Shown here: positions 25,354-34,030 of the stretch, in pieces
Numbering within the stretch: position 1 is the first letter of the stretch
Layout of the letters: each line of letters starts with the position of its first letter
Source of the DNA: a bacterium
GTDB lineage: Bacteria > Electryoneota > JAOADG01
Length of the DNA stretch: 34,973 nt
Direction of reading: 5' to 3'
Assembly (NCBI GenBank): GCA_030247525.1
Contig: JAOTSC010000013.1
Location: 1-34,973 of the forward strand
Made by a program: the position numbers and the translations under genes
Notes under the pieces: model-generated
Database searches by the model: none
What the model was told of the DNA's origin: nothing
What the model saw: only the letters and a program-made list of their open reading frames with translations

Positions 25354-26597
25354 TATACATGAAACGGTTCGGCGAAATTAGTGCGGTTCAGCGGTTTTTA
25401 CTCGTTTTAGTAATTCTATTCGCTTTATTGGCTGTCGGTATGGTGGGATGCACAAGTAAAACCAAAGAAGTCGATTCGCATTCGGAACACTCGGAAGAAG
25501 AGGGCGAACATCAAACACCGACAGTATCGCTTACCCGCGAGGCAATACAAACGATTGGTCTAACGACGATTGCGGCGGAGGAAAAAGTCGTATCCGGTAC
25601 ACTTACGGCGGCGGCTAAATTAGTTCCCAATCAGGATTACGAAGCGCAAGTCGGGTCGCTGGTGCAGGGGCGAGTTCACAAAGTACTCGTGAGTGTCGGG
25701 GATCAGGTTAAGCAAGGACAGGTTCTAATGCAGATTGAGAGCATGGAAATCGGAACCTTGCTTTCCGAGTTTATGAAAGCCAAGGCTGAACTGAAGTTCA
25801 CTGACGCCAATCGCAAACGGCAGAAAAGTCTCCTTGAAGACAATGCCGGTTCTCAGAAGTCGCTGTGGGAAGCGCAGACCGCCTATGAAAAAGCGCTTGC
25901 CGACTATTCAGCGGTAGAAAAGCGAATTCATTCAATCGGACTCTCTGTATCCGATATGCAAGATTCGGGTACAGCAGTTGATGTGGGTCGTGCAGTCGAT
26001 AATGGTCTACTTCCCATTAAAGCGCCGATTTCGGGAACGGTAATCGAACGTACCGTTGTCATCGGTCAAATGGTGGATGCATCGAGTACGGCGTTTCGTA
26101 TCGTCAACACCAGTACCCTCTGGGCAGACGGGCATATTTATGAAAGCGATGCACAACGGTTGGTCGGAAAGCCTGAAATCACGTTGACAGTATCGGCAAT
26201 TCCCGGTGAACGATTTCGCGGTAAAGTGATTTTTATATCACCGGTAGTCGATGAACATACCCGAACCATTACCGTGCGCGCATCAATTCCGAATGCTTCC
26301 GGTCGTTTGAAGCCGCAAATGTTCGGCGAACTCCATCTTCCGATGGACGGAACTTCCAAGGGAATCGTGGTACCAGCAGAGTCGGTCGTGAAGGATAATA
26401 CTGTCAATTTTGTTTTCGTTGCGATGAACGATACCACGTTTGAGCGCCGTGAGATTCAACTGGGTGTCGCATTCGACAATCAGATCGAAGTGAAGCAGGG
26501 ATTGGCAGTTGGCGACCGCGTGGTAGTAAAAGGAATATTCGAACTAAAATCGGAGTTTAACCGCGACGCAATCGTGGGAGATCACAACCATGATTGA
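25350..26597 (+). CDS. RND efflux periplasmic adaptor subunit (CusB/CzcB family), probable lipoprotein
   Basis: Membrane-fusion protein of 415 residues linking the RND pump to the TolC channel. The N-terminus has a hydrophobic segment ending in VGMVGC, a probable lipoprotein cleavage site. It is followed by a His/Glu-rich stretch (HSEHSEEEGEH, about residues 43-53) likely to bind metal. Then come the barrel-sandwich/lipoyl half (YEAQVGSLVQGRVHKVLVSV), a helical hairpin (about 130-190), the second lipoyl half (LPIKAPISGTVIERTV), and the beta-barrel and membrane-proximal domains (SAIPGERFRGKVIFISPVVD). AAGGAG lies eight bases before ATG at 25350. The gene overlaps both neighbours (4 and 8 bases). 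Confidence 0.92.
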   Translation: MIYMKRFGEISAVQRFLLVLVILFALLAVGMVGCTSKTKEVDSHSEHSEEEGEHQTPTVSLTREAIQTIGLTTIAAEEKVVSGTLTAAAKLVPNQDYEAQVGSLVQGRVHKVLVSVGDQVKQGQVLMQIESMEIGTLLSEFMKAKAELKFTDANRKRQKSLLEDNAGSQKSLWEAQTAYEKALADYSAVEKRIHSIGLSVSDMQDSGTAVDVGRAVDNGLLPIKAPISGTVIERTVVIGQMVDASSTAFRIVNTSTLWADGHIYESDAQRLVGKPEITLTVSAIPGERFRGKVIFISPVVDEHTRTITVRASIPNASGRLKPQMFGELHLPMDGTSKGIVVPAESVVKDNTVNFVFVAMNDTTFERREIQLGVAFDNQIEVKQGLAVGDRVVVKGIFELKSEFNRDAIVGDHNHD

Positions 26598-29500
26598 AAA
26601 AATTGTTTCTGTGACATTGAAACACCGTGCACTGGTGCTTTTCATCGTCGCTTTGTTGGTCGCGTTAGGAGTTTACTCATACACGACATTGCCTATCGAC
26701 GCGTTTCCTGACGTATCGAATGTGCAGGTGGAAGTCATTAGTACCGCCCCCAGTCTTTCTGCACTGGAGGTGGAACGATTCGTTACCTATCCAATTGAAA
26801 TGGCGATGCGGGGAATCCCGAAAGTCGTGCAAATGAGATCGGTAACGAAGTTCGGTTTATCGGTAGTAACCATTGTGTTTCAAGACGACGCCGACCTCTA
26901 TTTTGTCCGCCAACTTGTTTTTGAGCGGTTGGCAGAGGCAAAAACCAGTTTGCCAGACGGGGTTGAGGTCGAAATGGGACCTGTTGCGACGGCAATGGGT
27001 GAAATCTACCAATACACATTAGATGGCAATGTACCGAGCGATTCCGTCGAACTGAAGAAGTACTTAACAGATATGCGAACGTTGCAGGAGTGGGTGATCG
27101 CGCCATTGCTGAAGAGCGTTCCCGGTATCAGCGAAATTAACTCGTTTGGGGGATACTTCAAACAGTATCAGATTATCGTCCAACCGGAAAAGTTGTTGGG
27201 ATACAACTTAACGCTGGACGACGTCTATCACGCCGTCGCAGAAAACAACCAGAATGTCGGCGGTAACATTCTTGACCGGAATTCCGAACAATACATCGTG
27301 CGCGGTGTTGGTCTTTTAAAATCGGAAGAGGATATCCAAAATATCGTTGTAAAGTCGGTACACGGAACTCCCGTTTTTATCCGCGACGTCGCGACCGTCA
27401 CCATCGGAGAAGCGGTCAGGCAAGGTGCCGCTTTGATCGATGGCAAACGGGAAGTAGTTGGCGGCATCGTGATGATGTTGAATGGGGAAAATAGTCGCGA
27501 GGTAGTGGAACGCGTAAAAGCGAAAGTGAAGGAGATCAACGAGAATAACGTTCTTCCTGCCGGCATCAAACTTGTACCGTTTTACGACCGCGCCGATATC
27601 GTTGCCAACAGTGTGAATACAGTGCGAAAAGCGCTCTTGGAAGGGGCAATCTTTGTCGTCATTGTACTATACATTGCATTGCGCAGTTTTCGAGGTGCAA
27701 TCGTGGTATTGCTATCGCTTCCGCTTTCGTTGCTCCTAACATTCATCGTTATGAAGTACACCGGTATCCACGCAAATCTGATGTCGATGGGTGGACTCGC
27801 AATCTCAGTCGGTATGATCATGGATTCCGCTATCATTCAAGTCGAAAACGTTCAGCGTTTATTAGGAAAATTGACATCGAATGAGCATAAGTTCTCGACG
27901 GTGTTAAATGGAGTGATGCAAATCCGCAAACCAAGCATCTTCGGAGAGCTGATTATCGCTATCACGTTTATCCCGATTCTTGCGCTGGAGGGAATGGAAG
28001 GGAAGATGTTTGCCCCGCTCGCATTGACGGTTGCAATAGCCCTGCTCTCTTCCCTATTCGTATCGATCTTCATTATCCCGACACTGTGCGCTACGTTCCT
28101 AAAATTGGGCGAGGAAAAAGAGAGCAAGGTAATACACGCAACACGTATGGGTTACTCACGATTACTCGATTGGTCGATGAAGCGGAAAGGAATCGTTATC
28201 ACTTCGGCGGTTGCTATGTTGATTGCAGCACTGTCGGTCATACCGTTTCTGGGTACCGAGTTTATTCCGGTAATGGATGAAGGGGCGTTCGATATGGACG
28301 TGCAACTCCTGCCCGGTGTATCGTTGGATAAATCGTTAGAGATAAACAATCTCATCGATGCGAAGTTGATGCGTTTCCCCGAATTGACTAAGGTCGTTTC
28401 CCGTACCGGTCAAACCGGCATTGCACTCGAAGCCCGCGGTGTCGATAAAACCGGCAAAGTGGGTAACTTAAAACCGCGTTCGGAATGGCAGACAACGTCT
28501 GACCGTGACGAGTTGATTGATTCGATGAGAAGCGCTTTAGCAGGGATACCCGGAATCACTTTCAGCTTTAGTCAACCGATTCAGTGCCGGATCGACGAAT
28601 TGGTGGCGGGAACCCGCGCGCAGTTGATTATCAAGTTGTTTGGCGAGAATATGGATGTTCTCAAAACGAAAGCCGACGAGATAAGCCGAATTGTCAGAGA
28701 AATCCGAGGAACTGCGGATCTTGTCGTGGAGCGAATCGCCGGACAACCCTATCTCTCGATCGAAATCGATCGTAAGAAAATTGCCCGCCATGGACTCAAT
28801 ATCAGCGATGTACAAAAGGTTATTGAGATTGCGATTGGTGGTAAATCAGCGACGCAATTCTACGAAGAGAATCGCTCGTTCGATGTGATGGTTCGGTACC
28901 CGCTGGCAAGCCGAAACTCGGTCGAAACGATAGGTAATACCCTGATTCCATCCGAGCAAGGCTACAATGTACCGCTTAACCAGTTGGCAGACATCGCCAT
29001 CGTCGATGGCCCGGTGCAGGTCAGCCGCGAGGATGGTCTCCGGCGTATCGGAATCGAGATCAACATCAATGATCGCGACATCGGCAGTTATGTCGCTGAA
29101 GCAAAAGCTGCAATTAAATCTAAGGTCGAGTTACCAGCCGGGTACTATACAACTTGGGGCGGTCAATTTGAGAATCAACAACGGGCAATGAACAAACTGA
29201 TGGTTATCGGGCCGGCTGCGATTGGATTGATTCTGTTACTGCTGTTTATCACATTCCGGTCGATTCGACTCTCGCTGTTGGTACTCACGAATTTGCCGTT
29301 TGCGCTTATCGGTGGCGTTTTCGCGCTCTACTTATCCGGTTTGTACTTATCGGTACCGGCGTCGGTCGGATTCGTTGTACTGTTTGGCGTCGCTGTATTG
29401 AATGGAGTGGTTCTCGTTACGTACATCTCCCAACTCCGGCAGGATGGCATGTCGCTGCAGGAAGCGGTCGTTAAGGGTAGCAATGACCGGTTGCGTCCGG

Positions 29501-29682
29501 TTCTGATGACAGCAGCTATTGCAATCATCAGTTTAATTCCCATGCTATATGCAACGGGACCCGGTTCCGAAGTACAGCGACCTCTGGCAACAGTAGTTGT
29601 GGGAGGATTACTGACTTCAACTTTCCTGACACTCATTGTACTGCCGATTCTTTATCGATGGTTTGAGGGTAAGGTTTCTTAG
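26590..29682 (+). CDS. Heavy-metal efflux RND pump (CusA/CzcA family)
   Basis: Inner-membrane proton-driven pump of 1030 residues, full length for HME-RND transporters. The N-terminus IEKIVSVTLKHRALVLFIVA and LPIDAFPDVSNVQVEV are typical, as are the porter domains, and the TM11-12 segment ends VLPILYRWFEG. In TM4 the proton-relay Asp 412 and Glu 419 are present (GMIMDSAIIQVEN). The first Asp of the CzcA-type TM4 motif is Ser 406, as in Cu/Ag-type CusA pumps, which also lack it. The porter loop reads FSQPIQCRIDEL, the CzcA-like form, and Leu replaces the CusA Met in RHGLNISDV. The metal therefore cannot be named. It overlaps the adaptor gene by 8 bases and is the last gene of the operon. Confidence 0.95.
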   Translation: MIEKIVSVTLKHRALVLFIVALLVALGVYSYTTLPIDAFPDVSNVQVEVISTAPSLSALEVERFVTYPIEMAMRGIPKVVQMRSVTKFGLSVVTIVFQDDADLYFVRQLVFERLAEAKTSLPDGVEVEMGPVATAMGEIYQYTLDGNVPSDSVELKKYLTDMRTLQEWVIAPLLKSVPGISEINSFGGYFKQYQIIVQPEKLLGYNLTLDDVYHAVAENNQNVGGNILDRNSEQYIVRGVGLLKSEEDIQNIVVKSVHGTPVFIRDVATVTIGEAVRQGAALIDGKREVVGGIVMMLNGENSREVVERVKAKVKEINENNVLPAGIKLVPFYDRADIVANSVNTVRKALLEGAIFVVIVLYIALRSFRGAIVVLLSLPLSLLLTFIVMKYTGIHANLMSMGGLAISVGMIMDSAIIQVENVQRLLGKLTSNEHKFSTVLNGVMQIRKPSIFGELIIAITFIPILALEGMEGKMFAPLALTVAIALLSSLFVSIFIIPTLCATFLKLGEEKESKVIHATRMGYSRLLDWSMKRKGIVITSAVAMLIAALSVIPFLGTEFIPVMDEGAFDMDVQLLPGVSLDKSLEINNLIDAKLMRFPELTKVVSRTGQTGIALEARGVDKTGKVGNLKPRSEWQTTSDRDELIDSMRSALAGIPGITFSFSQPIQCRIDELVAGTRAQLIIKLFGENMDVLKTKADEISRIVREIRGTADLVVERIAGQPYLSIEIDRKKIARHGLNISDVQKVIEIAIGGKSATQFYEENRSFDVMVRYPLASRNSVETIGNTLIPSEQGYNVPLNQLADIAIVDGPVQVSREDGLRRIGIEININDRDIGSYVAEAKAAIKSKVELPAGYYTTWGGQFENQQRAMNKLMVIGPAAIGLILLLLFITFRSIRLSLLVLTNLPFALIGGVFALYLSGLYLSVPASVGFVVLFGVAVLNGVVLVTYISQLRQDGMSLQEAVVKGSNDRLRPVLMTAAIAIISLIPMLYATGPGSEVQRPLATVVVGGLLTSTFLTLIVLPILYRWFEGKVS

Positions 29683-30078
29683 CAATGGAAATTCTTTACA
29701 GATTGTTGAACAAGTTTCGTCTTAATGCGGCTGCGAGATGGTGATCCGTCGAAATCCGCTCAGTTCTTGAGCAGATATTTGAATAATAATGACCCTCGAA
29801 GAGCAGTCTTCGAGGGTCTGCTCGAAGAACTCACGACTGTTTGATACAACTTTTGGTAAATACACTTGGGCACGCGGTTTTTGAATGGTTACCTTCTATA
29901 AGGCGTGACCGTCAGAGTTTCACACGGGAGTATGAATATTGCACTGTAACTCACTGATTCGCTGTTAAACAGAATTTGCTTGGTTAACAGGAAGTTTACA
30001 AATGTATGATCCTACGACACGTGTGTGTACACAGCAGAATTGAGTAAAACGCCCAGTCTCTTTGAAAATGGAGTTCAA
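29683..30078. other. Intergenic region after the efflux operon
   Basis: This 396-base gap contains the hairpins at 29758-29772 and 29791-29818 and a palindromic stretch at 30017-30033. The frame open from 30025 is an upstream extension of the secreted-protein gene and is judged untranslated. No other gene is seen. Confidence 0.5.
29791..29818. terminator. Hairpin, probable terminator of the efflux operon
   Basis: A perfect 12-bp stem (GACCCTCGAAGA / TCTTCGAGGGTC) closes a GCAG loop, 109 bases after the pump gene. On the plus strand no T-run follows. On the minus strand the hairpin is followed by ATTATTATT. A weaker hairpin (GCTCA-gttct-TGAGC, 29758-29772) sits just upstream. Transcript end or mRNA-stabilising structure. 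Confidence 0.5.
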
Positions 30079-31587
30079 ATGTGTCGTTTTTGTTTCATCG
30101 TGGCAATGGTGTTACTTACCGCTTCAAGTTCATTCGGACAACTAACCGTCACCGCAATTTCTCCAGCAAGTGACGCAGTCAATGTGACCACTACATCGAT
30201 TGACATCACATTTTCCGCTCCGCTTGACACGACCTACCGTACACCGGATAACATACCCGTAGGAATAATGTTTCTGATTGGTGAGGTAGGTGAAGAGGGA
30301 CCAACGCTACCGACAAGTTGGAGTTTTAGCCCGGATTTACGAACGATCCACTTCCCTATCACCTTGACTCAGCACACGTTTGTAAATATTGTGATCTTCA
30401 ATGCGAGGTCACAGACTGGGCAGATGATGAGCAGGCCATTCGTATCGAACTTTACGAGCTGGTCGAGTTATGGTACTCTTTCAATTTCTGGAAACGTTGT
30501 TTTTCCCGGTCATACAGCATACAATTCGGTTGTACTTGTCTTTACCCGGGGGACACAAGGTTACGCTATATATCGTGTAGCGCTCTGCAATTCCGGATTA
30601 ACCACATTTACTGTAAATTCGCTTCGTGGACAACAAGACTATTTTATTGTCGCAGTTAACGATTACAATTGTGATGGACAGCTTGGTCAGACAGACCCAA
30701 CGGGATGGTGCGACACGAATGGTGACTACGAAGCTGATCCGATCGCAGTTGACAATAGTAACATCTCGAACATCACAATTTCAATACACCAAAGACTCTC
30801 TTTCACGGTTTTAGAGCGTTTAAGTTCCGTGCGAACAGCAATGGCGACGGTTGATTCCAATGCGACGATCAGAGGAATTTGGGGTGGAGAAGATATACAG
30901 CACGCTACCGGACGATGCACAGAGTGGCAATACAACTGCTATTCACCAAGATATAATATGATGTTCTGTGTTCGCGCGGAATCCTATCGGTGTACAATTG
31001 ATACAACAGATCACACGAACCAAGGTGGAAATCCGAACTATTCGTTGTCTACAAACTGCATCGATTCTGATAGTGCATTTCGGGTAGCTGAACGAGCAGG
31101 TGGGGCATGGGTTCGAACTCAATACCCAATTTCTGACGTTGTAATCGCTTCAGGTGCAAATGACCCCGCTCCGCATCAATTTAATTACCATGTATGTTAT
31201 AATGATAACTCAAGCCAATTTAATAACTATTTTCAAGTAAATGTCGACATGTTTACCGGACAAGTTGCCGATACAATCTGGAGTCGAGGGGTTTCGGTGA
31301 GGTTGGATGAGGCGGTTCCAACTATGTTCTCGTTTGGGTCAGTTTATCCTAATCCCTTCAACTCTTCAACCACGATTTCCTATGCAATTCCAAAATCGAG
31401 CAATGTCGAGTTAAAGCTATTCGATCTTACAGGACGGGAAGTGAGAACGATATATTCAAATCAGAATCAAGCGTCAGGTTCGTATCGATTATCATTTGAT
31501 GGAAAAGAGTTAGCCACTGGTACTTATTTTATACGCTTGCAAGCAGGTAGGCAAGCACAGTTTCAGAAGATTGTTCTTCTGAAGTAG
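30079..31587 (+). CDS. Secreted protein with Ig-like domain and C-terminal (T9SS type A-like) sorting domain
   Basis: A 502-residue exported protein. The signal peptide MCRFCFIVAMVLLTASSSFG is followed by an SbsA/Big_5-like Ig domain (LTVTAISPASDAVNVTTTSI, about 22-125). A second beta-rich module contains a Ca2+-loop-like NDYNCDGQLGQTDP and CDTNGDYEADP (about 194-222). A Cys-rich middle of no recognised family comes next. The final 80 residues (423-502) are the sorting module YPNPFNSSTTISYAIP...LFDLTGREV...GTYFIRLQAG. GGAG lies five bases before ATG at 30079; the frame is open upstream to 30025 but has no signal-peptide logic there. In FCB phyla this tail directs secretion or surface attachment. 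The biological role is unknown. Confidence 0.85.
   Translation: MCRFCFIVAMVLLTASSSFGQLTVTAISPASDAVNVTTTSIDITFSAPLDTTYRTPDNIPVGIMFLIGEVGEEGPTLPTSWSFSPDLRTIHFPITLTQHTFVNIVIFNARSQTGQMMSRPFVSNFTSWSSYGTLSISGNVVFPGHTAYNSVVLVFTRGTQGYAIYRVALCNSGLTTFTVNSLRGQQDYFIVAVNDYNCDGQLGQTDPTGWCDTNGDYEADPIAVDNSNISNITISIHQRLSFTVLERLSSVRTAMATVDSNATIRGIWGGEDIQHATGRCTEWQYNCYSPRYNMMFCVRAESYRCTIDTTDHTNQGGNPNYSLSTNCIDSDSAFRVAERAGGAWVRTQYPISDVVIASGANDPAPHQFNYHVCYNDNSSQFNNYFQVNVDMFTGQVADTIWSRGVSVRLDEAVPTMFSFGSVYPNPFNSSTTISYAIPKSSNVELKLFDLTGREVRTIYSNQNQASGSYRLSFDGKELATGTYFIRLQAGRQAQFQKIVLLK
31345..31587 (+). repeat. Sorting-domain repeat, copy 1
   Basis: This 243-base segment encodes the C-terminal sorting module and is nearly identical in DNA to 33549-33791. 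Long runs match base for base from about 31429 to 31530, including synonymous positions. Confidence 0.85.
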
Positions 31588-31661
31588 CGGACTTGCTATT
31601 GAACAGAATTCACAGAATTAGCCGAATGCAAGTACCGTCTCTAACAAGAAAGGTGTTAAAC

Positions 31662-33791
31662 ATGAGAAGGCGCAACGAGATTTTTCACCAGGAAAGAAAT
31701 GCCCTCGTTTGTTTGCTGCATTGTTCCATTGTTGTACTCATTTCAATGTTTATCCCACTTACTTCGAATGCCCAAAGCTGGAATCACCAGAACCCATTAC
31801 CTACCGGAAATGACCTGATGTCGGTAAAGTTCGTTGACTCAACATCTGGATGGGCAGTGGGTAGAGTTGGTACAATAATCCATACTACAGATGGCGGTAC
31901 TACTTGGTCAAGTCAAACAAACGGTACATCGAGTCACTTGAATGGGGTATACTTTTCTGATTTGAATTTCGGTTGGGCAGTGGGTGATTCTGGTATCATC
32001 ATCCATACTTCGGATGGCGGTGCGAGTTGGACGCGTCAAACAAGTGGAACGACGAGACACTTGTATGGGGTGTCTTTCATCGATACAAATACCGGTTGGG
32101 CAATTGGTCAGGTCGGTACCATCGTCCATACAACCAATGGCGGTGCAACTTGGACGAGTCAAACGAGTGGGACGACGAATTTCCTTCGGAGTAGTTGGTT
32201 TACCGATGCCAATAACGGCTGGGCAGTGGGTGATGCTGGCACGATCGTCCGTACTACGAATGGCGGTGCGACTTGGACGACTCAAACGAGTGGGACGACA
32301 AGACATCTATATAAGGTTTGCTTTTCAGATGCCAATTCTGGTTGGGCAGTTGGTGCGAATGGCACCATCATTCATACTACTAATGGTGGAACGAATTGGA
32401 CAATTCAAACGAGCGGATCTACAAGTCATCTATATGGAGTTTCTTTTACCGATGCCAATGTCGGTTGGGCAGTGGGTGTAAACGGCATCATCGTTCATAC
32501 AACAAATGGCGGATCTAATTGGACAACTCAAACGAGTCTGACTTCAAATTTCCTTCGAGATGTTTGCTTTTCCAATGCCAATACCGGATGGGCAGTGGGT
32601 CACAATGGAACTATCGTCCATACAACGAATGGTGGCACCAACTGGACAAGTCAGAATCGGGGGATAACGAAATCTCTACGGGGAGTATTCTTTACCAATG
32701 CGGATAATGGTTGGGCGGTGGGTGATTCAGGCACCATAGTGCATACTACAAATGGTGGGACGTCTTGGACAAGTCAAAATAGTGGAACTGTGAATGAACT
32801 TCGCGGGGTTTTCTTTACCGATGCCTTTATTGGTTGGGCTTTAAATGGGATTACCATCGTTCATACGACGAATGGCGGTATCAATTGGACGAGTCAAAAT
32901 AGCGGTACAACGAGCGCCCTTTATGCGGTTTACTTCATAAATGCCAATGCCGGTTGGGCAGTAGGTGAAGGTGGTATCATCGTCCATACAACGAACAGTG
33001 GTGCTACTTGGACAAGTCAACCGAGAGTAACGAACAATCCCCTTTGGGGAGTTTACTTTGTCGATGCCAATATCGGTTGGGCTGTGGGAAGTGGTACCAT
33101 CGTTCATACTACGAATGGTGGTACGAGTTGGACGAGTCAAACCAGTGGGACAACAAATTCACTTTCGGGGGTTTGCTTTACCGATGCCAATTCCGGTTGG
33201 GCGGTCGGAGGGTCTGGAACAATCATTCATACTACGAATGGCGGTATCAATTGGACGAGTCAAAATAGCGGTACTACGAATGCCCTTAATGCAGTTTACT
33301 TCATAAATGCCAATACCGGTTGGGTAGTCTGTTTTTCTGGCGCGATCATGCATACCACCAATGGCGGGGTAGACTGGACGAGACAAACAAGTGTGACTGA
33401 GAATTGGTTAGCGGGAGTATTTTTCACCGATGCAAACAATGGATGGGCGGTCGGTGAAGGAGGTGTAATTCTTCATTACACCGGCAGTACGTGGGTTCCC
33501 GAACCGCATCAAGCAGTGTTGCCGACAGAACTCCTGCTGTATCCAACGTATCCCAATCCATTCAACTCTTCAACCACAATATCCTATTCAATTCCAAGAG
33601 CGAGCAATGTCGAGTTGAAACTCTTCGATCTTACGGGACGGGAAGTGAGAACGTTATATTCAAATCAGAATCAAGCGTCCGGTTCGTATCGATTATCATT
33701 TGATGGAAAAGAGTTAGCCACTGGTACCTACTTCATGCGCTTACATGCGGGTAAACAGGCACAGTTTCAGAAGATCGTTCTTCTTAAGTAG
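31662..33791 (+). CDS. Secreted YCF48/BNR-type beta-propeller protein with C-terminal sorting domain
   Basis: A 709-residue exported protein. After a signal region (LVCLLHCSIVVLISMFIPLT, ending SNAQ) come 14 tandem units of about 41 residues (52-611). Their consensus is LxGVxFTDANxGWAVGxxG, then TIVHTTNGGxxWTSQxSGT, the YCF48/photosynthesis-assembly-like blade. Fourteen units would make two seven-bladed propellers. The sorting module occupies residues 630-709. The open frame extends back to 31593, but ATG at 31662 has AGAAAGG about seven bases upstream and precedes the signal peptide. It follows the other secreted gene by 74 bases and may be co-transcribed. Unit 13 is degenerate (GWVVCFSGAIMHTT). 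The role is probably surface or extracellular; ligand unknown. Confidence 0.88.
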   Translation: MRRRNEIFHQERNALVCLLHCSIVVLISMFIPLTSNAQSWNHQNPLPTGNDLMSVKFVDSTSGWAVGRVGTIIHTTDGGTTWSSQTNGTSSHLNGVYFSDLNFGWAVGDSGIIIHTSDGGASWTRQTSGTTRHLYGVSFIDTNTGWAIGQVGTIVHTTNGGATWTSQTSGTTNFLRSSWFTDANNGWAVGDAGTIVRTTNGGATWTTQTSGTTRHLYKVCFSDANSGWAVGANGTIIHTTNGGTNWTIQTSGSTSHLYGVSFTDANVGWAVGVNGIIVHTTNGGSNWTTQTSLTSNFLRDVCFSNANTGWAVGHNGTIVHTTNGGTNWTSQNRGITKSLRGVFFTNADNGWAVGDSGTIVHTTNGGTSWTSQNSGTVNELRGVFFTDAFIGWALNGITIVHTTNGGINWTSQNSGTTSALYAVYFINANAGWAVGEGGIIVHTTNSGATWTSQPRVTNNPLWGVYFVDANIGWAVGSGTIVHTTNGGTSWTSQTSGTTNSLSGVCFTDANSGWAVGGSGTIIHTTNGGINWTSQNSGTTNALNAVYFINANTGWVVCFSGAIMHTTNGGVDWTRQTSVTENWLAGVFFTDANNGWAVGEGGVILHYTGSTWVPEPHQAVLPTELLLYPTYPNPFNSSTTISYSIPRASNVELKLFDLTGREVRTLYSNQNQASGSYRLSFDGKELATGTYFMRLHAGKQAQFQKIVLLK
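31815..33494 (+). repeat. Tandem 123-base coding repeats (14 units)
   Basis: In-frame repeats of 41 codons, with units 9 and 11 one codon shorter, encode the propeller blades. Recurrent phrases are GGTTGGGCAGTGGGT, CATACTACGAATGGCGGT and ACTTGGACGAGTCAAAC. Similarity between units in DNA implies recent expansion or gene conversion. Confidence 0.9.
33549..33791 (+). repeat. Sorting-domain repeat, copy 2
   Basis: The second copy of the 243-base sorting-domain segment has the same length and frame as 31345-31587. Differences are scattered single bases, most frequent at the two ends. Confidence 0.85.
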
Positions 33792-33815
33792 TATCATCGA
33801 ATGTGCTTATCAATT

Positions 33816-33846
33816 AAACCCCCGAAGGTACTCCCCTCGGGGGTTT
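33816..33846. terminator. Strong bidirectional terminator
   Basis: AAACCCCCGA pairs with TCGGGGGTTT around a short loop with two further G-C pairs. The flanking A and T runs make it suitable for either strand. It lies between the convergent propeller gene and the YeeE operon, 24 bases after the propeller stop. Confidence 0.8.
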
Positions 33847-33879
33847 GCACACTTGCTATCTTTGTAGAAATCCTTCTTG

Positions 33880-34023
33880 TTATAGAATGGGTTCTTCGGT
33901 ACTGCTCATTGGTATAGCCTCATACAACCCCTTGATGCGACCCAGTAAACCAGTCAAAGCCCCCTTATAACGGATTTCGACCGGAACTTCATCAATCTGA
34001 ATTTCAGGTGGAGTTTGTATCAT
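33880..34023 (-). CDS. Small 47-residue protein downstream of the YeeE-rhodanese gene
   Basis: A short reading frame of 47 codons (beginning MIQTPPEIQIDEVPVEIRYK and ending SSTEEPIL). ATG at 34023 lies seven bases after the stop of the upstream gene and is preceded by GAGGAA at good spacing, so it should be translated as part of the same operon. It ends about 35 bases before the terminator. The peptide is amphipathic and acidic, with a central GALTGLLGRIKGLYEAI helix-like segment. It has no signal peptide and no Cys. No family is recognised. It may be a small partner of the membrane protein (inference only). Confidence 0.6.
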   Translation of the reverse strand: MIQTPPEIQIDEVPVEIRYKGALTGLLGRIKGLYEAIPMSSTEEPIL

Positions 34024-34030
34024 CGTTTCC

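Noticed and set aside
31815-33494. Regular repeat array considered as a CRISPR or other non-coding repeat
   Set aside because: Repeats are 123 bases (41 codons), in frame, with protein-level constraint (GWAVG, HTTNGG), so they are coding propeller blades.
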